In this document: positions 11,100 to 20,341 of the stretch, piece after piece
Position numbering within the stretch: position 1 is the first letter of the stretch
Layout: each line of letters opens with the position of its first letter
Assembly: GCA_037179385.1 (NCBI GenBank)
Contig: CM074195.1
Span: forward strand, 31,266,222-31,330,221
Direction of reading: 5' to 3'
Length of the DNA stretch: 64,000 nt
Source: Holothuria scabra
Taxonomy: Eukaryota; Echinodermata; Holothuroidea; Aspidochirotida; Holothuriidae
The notes under the pieces: generated by a model
Database searches by the model: none
The model's input: the letters and a program-made list of their open reading frames with translations, nothing else
What the model was told of the DNA's origin: nothing
Position numbers and translations under genes: made by a program

Positions 11100-12510
11100 C
11101 ATTCCAGGTGACCTTTTGACCTTCATAAAAGCCATACATAGCTAGGTATACAAACACCACACAGACAAATGGACAAACAGCTATCTTGAAAGATCATATT
11201 TAAAAAGGCTTCTGGGCTTTGACCCCTGGAGACCCCAGATGATCTTTCATATCTGCCAAAAACAATGGGGACCATCCTCTGACCATAATGCATCCACATA
11301 CCCAAATATGAAATCTATCCAAGTTTCCTTCCTTGAGATATCGTGTTAATGAGGTTTTCAGACTTTGACTCCTGGTGACCCCAGATGACCTTTGACCTCG
11401 GCCAAAAACAATAGGGAGCGTCTACTGACTATAACACATTTACATACCAAATTTGAAATCTATACAAGTTTCCTACCTTCAGATATCGTGTTAACAAGGT
11501 TTTCAGACTTTAACCCTGGTGACCCCAGATGAAATTTGACTTCCACAAAAAACAACAGGGACCATCTCCTGACCACAATGCATCCACACACCCAAATATG
11601 AAATCAATCCCAGCTTCCAAACTTGAGATATTGTGTTAACAAGATTTTCAGACTTTGACCCCTGGTGACCCCAGACGACCTTTGACCTTCGCCAAAAACA
11701 ATAGGAACCATCTACTCACTATAACACATTTACATTTCAAATATGAAATCTATCCAAGTTTCCTACCTTGAAATATCGCGTTAACAAGGTTTTCAGACTT
11801 TGACATCTGGTGACCCCAGATGACCTTTGACCTCCACCAAAAACAATTGGCACCATCTCCTGACCATATCACATCCACATACTAAATATGAAATCTATCC
11901 AAGCTTCCAAACTTGAGATATTGCGTTAAAAAGATTTTCAGACTTTGACCCCTGGTGACCCCAGATGACATTTGACCTCTGCCAAAAACAATAAGGTCCA
12001 TCTACTGACTATAACACATTTACATTTCAAATATGAAATCTATCCAAGTTTCCTACCTTGAGATATCGCTTTAACAAGGGTTTCAGACTTTGAACCCTGT
12101 TGACCCCATACGACCTTTAACCTCCACCAAAATCAATAGGCACGATCTCCTGACCATAACGCATCCACATACCAAATATGAAATCTATCCAAGCTTCCAA
12201 ACTTGAGATATTGTGTTAACAATATTTTCAGACTTTGACCCCCAGTGACCCCAGATGACCTTTGACCTCCACCAAAAACAATAGGAACCGTCTCCTGACC
12301 ATAACGCATCCACATATTAAATATGAAATATTTCCAAGTTTTCTATCTTGAGATATCGCGTTAACAAGGTTTTCAGACTTTTACCCCTGGTGACCCCAAA
12401 TGACCTTTGACCTACACCAAAAACAATAGGATTCTTCCTCTTAATATGGCTCATCTATGTACCAAGTTTGAAAACTGTCAGACATTCCTAACTTGAGATA
12501 TAGTGTTAAT
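11100..12510. repeat. Tandem array, ~145-bp unit, about nine copies
   Basis: Units recur every 144-146 bases with the order TTTTCAGACTTTGACC, GGTGACCCCAGATGACC, TTTGACCTCC, CAAAAACAATAGG, ACATTTACAT and CTTGAGATATCGCG. Copies are moderately diverged. Four carry a perfect TGACCTTTGACCT (11386, 11821, 12256, 12401). Short minus-strand ORFs here are by-products of the repeat. A lone relative lies at 46390-46600. Confidence 0.92.
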
Positions 12511-12514
12511 GAGC

Positions 12515-12588
12515 AAAGTGTCACAAACACACACACACACGCACACACACACATGCTCATACACACATACATACACACACATGCCATC
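12515..12588. repeat. (CA)n microsatellite
   Basis: Imperfect CA and CATA repeats directly after the tandem array. Confidence 0.9.
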
Positions 12589-12799
12589 ATGAATGCATTG
12601 GTTTCTCTTATCATCGAAACCAAAAATGGTATCAATATAATAATGGGTTAAATCGTGAAAACTCACAGTATTTCCAGCGGCAAGTCCCATGCAATACAGT
12701 ACCCACTTGACCATGCTGTTGGTCTGTCAACTGAGTTCTCCAAATACTAACATTAATAAGTCTGAATAAAAGTGTGCTTTTGATAACATGTGTCACAGT

Positions 12800-13340
12800 C
12801 AAAACTGATGAAAGATGGGTTAGTTTTGATATGTTAGAGGGGTACTTATTCTTAGCATTTTGGTGAAATTTGCATTGAAATCTGATGTTTGGTTCTCAAG
12901 ATATGAGCAAGTAAAGTTATCACATTTTCAATAAATAGTAAACTTGAAGCAAGCACATACAGTATGACATCATATCCCAACATTAATGGACAGTCTTTTG
13001 CTTTTATTTAAAGTTTACAGCCTATTTTCTCCTCAACAGTCCCATACTATCAAAATGTGATTGCATAAGTAGCATGAGAACTGAGAAACTGAAAGCCGCA
13101 TGAGGAGGTCCCATTTCTGTAAATGTCAAGGTCTACACAACAGTCTGAAAAACAACTAGGCAAACAAAGCATTACTTGTCAATGAGGGGAAGTGATATAA
13201 TCTCTGCTGCCCTCATTTTTACTTTGGAACACAAATCTAGCAACTTCATTTGCTGGTATCTCGATAAATATATGTCCGATTTGAATGGAAAATTCATCAC
13301 ACTGAGTACAGTATATTAGTTCTTCTTTCACTGAAACTTC
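12800..13340 (+). repeat. ~520-bp dispersed repeat, copy 1
   Basis: It shares an ordered series of blocks with 45540-46065: TTCTCAAGATATGAGC, AAACTTGAAGCAAGCA, TGTGATTGCATAAGTAGC, CTTGTCAATG, ATCTAGCAACTTCATTTGCT and GATTTGAATGG. A fragment lies inverted at 43007-43095. No ORF or termini were recognised, so the class is unknown. Confidence 0.75.
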
Positions 13341-13550
13341 CCTTTTAAGGTCACAGGATAGCTGGTAAACTGTACTGTATGTGTATAAACAGGAAATCAG
13401 CTCATCAATGCAATATTTAGGCTAACAGGTTAATACCCATGATTTTTTTTTTGTTTAAAGGGGGAATTTGCTTCCCTTCCCCTTTCCCGAGGATGCCCAA
13501 GAGCATTACTGCACAGAGCAGGGTACAGTAATTACCCTGTGCGCTCCAAC

Positions 13551-13719
13551 CTACAATCCTCGACAAAAATACATAGGACAAACCCCACTCCCCGTATCAA
13601 TGTTGAACTTTCAGGATGCCTTAGGCTACTGCAATATTGAATGGTGGAGTGAGGGGACGGTCATCCGTTTATTCCTTGTTTTGCTTGTTTTGTCCCATCA
13701 TTTTTGTCGAGGATTGTAG
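13551..13719. mobile_element. 169-bp hairpin element, candidate MITE
   Basis: A perfect 20-bp inverted repeat CTACAATCCTCGACAAAAAT occupies 13551-13570 and, inverted, 13700-13719. The 129-bp interior has no supported gene. No target duplication was found. Confidence 0.6.
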
Positions 13720-16029
13720 CTGTTCCAATGATTCACCTGGGTGGTGGATAAATCTGTACATTCTGATGCCACTTTGTGGTATTTTCCATCACATAAATGG
13801 AATGCACCGAACAGGTGCTCATCGAAATAAGTAAATTGATTCATAGTTATTAAACCTTTTCCTGGTTGGGAAACTCCTTACATATACTGTGTATGCACAG
13901 ACGTAAAAGCTGTATGTACGTTCATAGTTTTTGTAAGGTGCGTCCGTAACTGTCTGTAAAAGCATGTTGAGCTCTTCAAAAAAGTTAAGCTCTTCAAAAA
14001 AATTAAGTGACTTTGAAGGTGCACACGATCGATCGGTAGCGATATGGCTCCATTGAGTGATGTACTGTTACTGCTGGGAAGTGAAATTAAAGTTGACCCA
14101 AGGGCTAAAAGGGAACTGCCAAAGGCCTCCCAATCAGTAAGTTTTTTAAGATCTTTTCATAAATGAAGAAATCCTATATTCTCTGGTTTCTTTTTCTCTT
14201 TTTAAGCATAAAATACTGGTTCCGAGGCCTGGCGTTTGGAGACCTTCGCTGGGGACCTTCAGTAGGCCCTATAGGCTTATCATACTGTACTGCAGTCAGT
14301 GTACAGTAAGGGTGAAGTAGACCTACTTCATTACACTAGGTGGGCTTCCTAAACTTTTGTAGGACCATAGTTACTGATAAATATTGTATAATACACTCGT
14401 CTGGTGATTGTTACACTCTTTTGTTACAATGGTTTACGTAATCCAACTAGTCTAACGTTATACAGTGCAACTGCTAAGTGCTTCGCTATTCCGTGGAATT
14501 GTTGAGTGTGCTTACCAAGTTACTGTACTGTTGGTAGCCCAGCCTTTGATTATTCCATTATTTTAGTTTGGGTACAGTTATTCTCGCTTTACCGCTGTCC
14601 TAATTTAAGACAGAAATCTTAATCAAACCTTTTGCAATAATATACACCCTAATTGAAGTCATTACAGTTTGATAATTGTTCACAAGAGATCCTCAAAGAA
14701 ATCAGTTTACCTTGTCTGCATGTATACAGTACGTATGGAGAGTCCAACAACAAGGCTCTCATGTACTATCAACATCACGTGACGGACGAAAACCAGAATC
14801 TCAACAAAAGCAGTCAGTTCGCGGCGTTTCCCAACCAGGGAAAGGTATAAAAACTATGATTGAGTTACCTAATTGTAGGCAATAAGGGTTTACATCAACG
14901 TCCATTATATTTTAAAGAGTGGAAATTTGGTTCAAGAAGACATTTGTCTGTAAAACTGATGACCCTATTGGGGATTGTAGAATAAAAATGGAATCGTCCC
15001 TCTTAAGCCTTGCCACGGACAGTGTGTTGACAGTACAGTCAAGCGTTCATTAGCAATTAGCGAATGGTACGCAGGAATATACATACAGTACAAATGTCAG
15101 TTCACTTTTACCTCAGATCTAAGTGACTGTAGAAGCAGGGCATTTTCTACACAGCACTCATTATAGAAGCAGAATACTTTTGAAAGAAAAATATTTATTT
15201 AGTGGCATCGATGGATTAAGCAGTGAATGGAATAAATTCATGGCATCATCTCAAATTGGTCCGAGAAAGTAGCGAATAAGGTCAAAACGGAAAAAAGGGT
15301 GGAAAAATTGTCAAGCCAACAACACGCAATTAACTGCTCAACATGTTCGATAGTAAAAATGATCGCTTTAGATTTGATACTTTTCATCAACAGAATAGCA
15401 TGGCAGGATGTCATTTGTATCTGGTGAAATAGAAATGATTCTGTTGCATGTGTCTTTGAGTTACAAGCATAAATCAGAAAATCCAACTGGAGGGCAGTAG
15501 TCACAGAAGGGTTACAGTCAGTTTCCCCCCTTGCTACTTTACATTCCGCCCCTCAAAAACAGTGTTTTCCGCCCCTTTTATTTTTAGCAGAAAACATCTT
15601 TTTGGGAGGCTGAAAGTAATGGAATGGAATGTGATATCAGTGGTCCTTTTGTCAAATGAAGATTCCATCAACTTTTTCTTAAAGGTTCAATCTTCATTGA
15701 TGTCTTTTACTGTTCAATGGGACACCCACTACTGTTCATGCTGACGTCTTTCCAAGCAACATTCTCACTGTAGACTTCAGTATACTAATACGTACTTACG
15801 TCCAGGTATACGGCATTAAGTGCTGTGAACAATTGTTCACACATTCAGCATTTGCCTACCTATAGACAAGTGGACTGCTTATACGTAAAAAAATACAAGT
15901 CCATGACTAGACTTGACAGTTAGAAAAAGGGTCATACAATTCGTTCTTTTCGATGAGGATGCTGAAAAAGTTTTAGGCCTCTTCCTCTTTCAAAATATGG
16001 TGAGACATCCAGTTGAGGACATTAGTACA
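13720..16029. other. Unassigned intergenic sequence
   Basis: A short direct repeat of GAGCTCTTCAAAAAAGTTAA type lies near 13967-14005. Otherwise no gene or element with clear ends was recognised. Confidence 0.5.
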
Positions 16030-16390
16030 TCACGTGAGGTCGGTCAGGCCCTAATAGAACTGGTTATGAATTCTACAGGCTTAGGGTGACTAATGACCTC
16101 CTTGATGAAACTGCTGGGAAGATCATTCCAATCCCGAATAGTGGGGGGACAGTAGTGCAAAGCATGCATATTACAAGGGTTTACAAAGGTCAGACAGATG
16201 GATATTGGCTTGGCCGTAGATACATGTGGTGAGGATTTGAAGCCTACAAAACCTGCGGCGAGCAGAAAGCATGCCAAGACAGAGATCTTTCAAAAGGGTA
16301 GTCATTGATCCAACATCACGGGAGAAGTACTCATTGGCTATAAACCGAGCAGATCTTCTTTGTACTCCCTCTTTGTACTCCCTCTAAGTT
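16030..16390 (-). pseudogene. LINE reverse-transcriptase C-terminal remnant (CR1/L2/jockey-like)
   Basis: On the minus strand one frame reads QRRSARFIANEYFSR then LLKDLCLGMLSARRR, and a second frame gives IRDWNDLPSSFIKE. Both are the typical post-RT C-terminal signatures of CR1/L2/jockey-type ORF2 proteins (arginine-rich motif, then RDWNxLP). A frame change between them shows the copy is dead. The RT core is absent. Confidence 0.75.
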
Positions 16391-16563
16391 AGGCCTATCC
16401 ACAAATTTCATTGCTGTGTTGTACTTGGATTTGAAATTTGAAGTTAACAGTTATTTTTAACACATGTAAGTTCAAACATTATTTTCTGCCCCATGATCTT
16501 TTCGGGGCGGAAAGTAACAGGCGGAAACTACCGGACCTCTCACGGAACCCACTTAGGCCTAGG

Positions 16564-16675
16564 GCACTGTTTAACAAGAAATTTCCTTACTGGCTAATCT
16601 CTAACCCTAACAAAGAATACAATCGATACAATACAATGGCAACAACCAATCAAGAAACACCTTGGTAAACAGTGC
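16564..16675. mobile_element. 112-bp MITE with GCACTGTTTAACAAG termini
   Basis: GCACTGTTTAACAAG at the left is mirrored by CTTGGTAAACAGTGC at the right. Shared interior blocks CAAAGAATACAATCGAT and CCAATCAAGAAACACC recur in copies at 33714-33846 and in the cluster 36239-36604. Confidence 0.75.
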
Positions 16676-17288
16676 GCATCTAGCCTAAGTTAGGCCTAGG
16701 CTAGCTTAGGTCCGACTTACTTAACTTAGCCTAGGCTAGTGTTACACTGTTAGCTACAGTTACTTAAGAGTAACTAAGGTAGCCAAAGACTTTCAACCAA
16801 TAGGCATATTAATCATTAAATCAATTAGTTACTTACGCCAAGACTAACACTACTGTACGACTGAAGGCCTAACGTTCGCCAAAGTTTCAACACTCTAAGG
16901 TAGGCTATTGCGCTCTGCAAACGTAGCCTACTACTACTAGTACTAACGTTAAACTTGACAGTTTGAGGTAGGGTTAGACTTGCCTAACGATGAATTTGAT
17001 GCATGTACTTAACATTAGGGTCCGAACATTCACGATCATGTTTTTTTTCAGAGAGTTCAGCCCACTAAGTTTACTGCTCTGACCCGTAAAGTTTAACTCC
17101 ATTTTTTCAAGACTTTAGAAAAAATGCCATATTACCCACCACTTGAGTTAAACACTACGGTGACTGAATATTTCAGCAAGACGAGCTGTTAGTTTGGAAC
17201 ACGGCGGGTTTCGGAGGGCGATGTTTTGTTTTGATGAAGGTGCTGTACATCATTTTTTCCCAGGGAGAATGAGGGTAGGTTTCGATTT
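16676..17288. other. Unassigned, TAGGCCTAGG-rich
   Basis: Noncoding, rich in overlapping AGGCCT and CCTAGGC words (about 16680-16740). No element boundaries seen. Confidence 0.5.
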
Positions 17289-17399
17289 CTTGTAAGTTGT
17301 AGCCATGCCGACTCTTAAATCTACCATAAGGAAGACAGAAAGAATGAAGACATTCATTTTTTCTTTTCCATATTACTCCAGTATATATTCTTTTTAAAT

Positions 17400-17426
17400 T
17401 TTCGGTCTGACCTCGACCATCCTCAG
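17400..17426 (-). ncRNA. Hammerhead-like core in the Penelope-like 3' tail
   Basis: The minus strand reads CTGAGGA, then a hairpin with GGTC pairing GACC, then GAAA. This resembles the conserved core of hammerhead ribozymes known from Penelope-like elements. One unpaired T sits before the stem, and stems I and III were not established, so self-cleavage is speculative. Confidence 0.3.
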
Positions 17427-17638
17427 AATACAACTGACAATGAAAAGCTAGTTAAAGTACACTGTGAACTGTAGAGGTACAGTATAAGGGAGCACAAGAG
17501 TGCTGCCAAAAAGAAAGAGGATCAGAAACGGATGAATGAACATTACACTGGTGAGCCTAGGGAGGACCATTCTATAGTCTTGTGCTTCTCTTGACAATCC
17601 TTCCAGTAGACCACTCCTCAGATCTATTCATCAAGGGA

Positions 17639-18429
17639 TTAATTAAGTTCAGCTATACATACCCCTTCAGCCACTTGTCTTCGCATAGGGTCCCCAGTGT
17701 GAGAATTAAGAATACAAACATCTAATTCAAAATCTTCACCATTGTGATAATTTGTTTTGTGGTTATAAAAGACAGAGTTTGTTTCATTCATGTTAGAAAA
17801 ATGTTCATCATATCTTTCACCTAAGCTCCTAGAGGTTTCACCAACATACATGAAATTACCCTTACAATTAGTGCATCGAATACAATATACAACTTCTCTT
17901 TTCTTACAAATACCTTTCCTTATATTACATAATTTACAAACAGGGTCTAGACAAACAACACTAGGAAAAGGATTGGATTTACTTAATGTATCTACAAGTC
18001 TTGTACCAGCCCTCTCTACAACATTCACCTTCAGTTCCATTTCTTTCATAATACTTTTACATTTCTTTAGTAATTCACTGTTAGGAGTGGCTTCAACAAA
18101 CAACACAGCTTCAGCTTAGTTTTTCCCTCTTTTAAACCAGTTGAACTTTTTCTTTGCCTTTTCTCTATCACGTCTTTCTCGTTCCCATGCTTTAGGTCTA
18201 AACATGGGAACAATCCCATCTCTATCATTACAGTACTGACTATATTATTGAAGCGTTTGTTTGCTCTGCAATAAACTTCATGACGACAAGATTTTGGATA
18301 ACCACTATTTTGCATCTTATTAACAAAATGTTGTATGGCAGTTTTTCTTTCATGGTCAGGAAGACTTAGAGACACATTCCTCATTATTCTAACAAGGTCA
18401 TTTGTCAGTATGTGTAACTTAGTCTTCAT
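17639..18429 (-). pseudogene. Penelope-like RT thumb and GIY-YIG endonuclease, frameshifted
   Basis: Two overlapping frames form one broken gene. The first (18429-18067) holds the linker/thumb region (LPDHERKTAIQHFVNKM, SGYPKSCRHEVY). The second (18106-17639) holds a Cys cluster (CLDPVCKLCNIRKGICKK and CIRCTNCKGNF) followed by MYVGETSRSLGERYDEH, the GIY-YIG nuclease core. It then reads GDPMRRQVAEGVCIAELN to a stop at 17639. The frame changes near 18105-18120. In Penelope-like elements this nuclease nicks target DNA for integration. The order and the Cys motif are characteristic of GIY-YIG-bearing members; the copy cannot be functional without the RT core. Confidence 0.87.
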
Positions 18430-18716
18430 ATTTTTTTTTTTTTTTTGGTCTTCATAAATTTTCTAGCTAGGGGTATATAATCTCAATGTAAGGCTAACCC
18501 TAACCTTTATTTTGAAACAAATAAAAAAAAATGAAAAATTCCCCTAAATTAGCCTCATTAGTCCTGGGAATAAAAAATTAGGCGTACAGTGTGCATGTTT
18601 GAAGCTCTGAACAGCAGACATGCATGATGATTGACTATAGTATATAGAAATGTAGGTTGACAGTGGTTTGTTTTGTTTTTGTTTTGGCGTCCAGTAAGTT
18701 TATCAGTGAACCAACA

Positions 18717-19012
18717 GGTAGCATTCCCATATGGGCGCCATATACGTCAAACCATATGGGTCCCTTATGATTTTGCACCCAAGACCCATATCCCATATGG
18801 GCCAGCCCGGTATGCCCTTATGCCCATATGGGATAGTACTGGGGCCCATATGGGGCAATTGCCCAGATGGGCCCCAGCTCTATCCCATATGCATCGCATG
18901 GGTTATCTGGGCTGGCCCATATGGGCCCCGTATGGGTCTTGGGTGCAAAAAGCATATGGGCCCCATATGTTCTCAATATGGGGCCATATGTCCCCCATAT
19001 GGGAATGCTACC
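18717..19012. mobile_element. 296-bp palindromic element built from CCCATATGGG
   Basis: It begins GGTAGCATTCCCATATGGG and ends CCCATATGGGAATGCTACC. The whole interval folds on itself around GGGCAATTGCCC (18853-18864), with shared arm blocks TTTTGCACCCAAGACCCAT, GGCCAGCCC and ATCCCATATG. Many short self-complementary CCCATATGGG-type words are embedded. ORFs rich in Trp, Pro, Gly and Tyr across it arise from the repeat and are not genes. Confidence 0.85.
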
Positions 19013-19690
19013 AGGGATATAAGGGCAAATTGCTCAATTTCATTGGGGAGGGGGGTGAAGGACGGGCGATCGATATGTTTCGCTGCGAGAGAGAAGCACG
19101 AGTTCCATACCGCATGGACTTCTAACAAGCCTGGGCCGTACATGTCAGGGTTTCGCATGAAGCGCAAAACCCATGGGCGTGGGGTCCAGGGGCCCGCTTA
19201 AGGGCCCGAGTGGGGTCCAGGCGAAAAGCCAGGCGTGGATTCAGACATTTCCAAAATGGGGGGACGGAACTAAGAGAAAGAGGGCAATGGGGACGTACTA
19301 GTGGCGCACGCAGGATTTCTCTGAATGGGAGGCATGCAGTCTGTTTAGTCGGATCGCCGGCCTGGGAGAGGGGGTTTCAGGGGAGGGGGTGTTCCCTCCC
19401 CTTTGAAAATTTTTGCCTTTTTCAAGGAGCCTAGATGCAAAGTGGTGCAATATTTTCGACTTTGACGGTGGTACATGAGGATAAAACTGAAACTTCTGTG
19501 TCTTTAATTTACGTGCAGTGTTATTCCATTTACGCTACATTTTGAAGTAAACTTGTCATTAAATTTGCTGACTTTAGGAGTCAAAATAAAACAGCATCGA
19601 TCGGTATAGGCGATAGGAACCTTTTAGTTTGCGTATTGTCCTTTTGTTTTTTCTTGGCCACAATTAAAACGTTCTTCTGCCATAAAGATT
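19013..19690. other. Unassigned intergenic sequence
   Basis: A relatively G-rich stretch (19040-19440) has short open frames with no recognisable domain. No gene called. Confidence 0.5.
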
Positions 19691-20130
19691 ATCTAAGCGG
19701 AGCGTCATCATTGGTTGGCACGGAGCGTAGGGAAAATTTTTGAAAATCAGACCCTCAGATGGCCGGAAATAGCATTTTCCAGACTCATGATACGAAGAAT
19801 CTTAGCAGTCGCTATCTTCGCTTTATAAAATGCTCACTTCAAAATTAAGTTCGCGAACTGCAAAGTGATTAGAAAGTTATTAAAAACATATTTGAAATGT
19901 AATTTTGACTGAAAGACTATCCAAGCAGAGGCCATCATTTGTTGGTGCGGAACGTAAAGAAAATTTTGAAAATGATCGCGACCTCTCAAATGACCGAAAG
20001 TTGCTTTTTCATGCTTGTAAAGAGTATCTAAACATGCAGGCTATTAGTTTAACTTTTGTTAAAAAGAAAAAAAACAGGAACATGCTAAGTGATCAGAAAA
20101 TTACTACCACTATTATATTAAATGGTCTTG
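19690..20130. repeat. AAGCGGAGCG repeat family, two adjacent copies
   Basis: Two units lie in direct order near 19690-19870 and 19905-20110. Each has the series AAGCGGAGCGTCATCAT, GTTGGCACGGAGCGTA, GAAAATTTTTGAAAATC, GGCCGGAAATAGC, CATTTTCC and an A-rich tail. Related single copies occur at 25870-26060 and 36053-36185. Origin unknown. Confidence 0.65.
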
Positions 20131-20341
20131 ATTCTTTTCGAGGAAACTAAACAACGGAATTTAAACTATCAATGCCGTGCTCACCACTGTAAAAGACTTT
20201 CATATTACAAAAAAAAAATGTACAAGTTACAGCAGACGAATAAGGAAATACAAAAAGGGTACATAAGAAGTATGAATGAGTTGATAGCACTTAGTAATCT
20301 TTTGTTTTTCTTTCAAGTTATTTTCTGTAAATGAACAAACA

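Larger units (their letters stand above)
17289..18430 (-). mobile_element. 5'-truncated Penelope-like element, copy 1
   Basis: The minus-strand copy keeps the post-RT region, the GIY-YIG endonuclease and a 3' noncoding tail. The tail and stop region (17289-17695) are matched closely by 63208-63596. The reverse-transcriptase palm is missing. At the 5' break, a T16 run is flanked by two copies of GTCTTCATA (18422-18430 and 18448-18456). Confidence 0.85.

Noticed and set aside
11123..12315. Small repetitive proteins on the minus strand of the 145-bp array
   Set aside because: They repeat with the DNA unit and stop in most units; no signal peptide or cleavage pattern was evident.
18673..19201. 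Two overlapping ~150-residue proteins rich in Trp, Pro, Gly and Tyr
   Set aside because: The frames are read through a palindromic repeat; both strands and several frames stay open because the repeat words lack stops.
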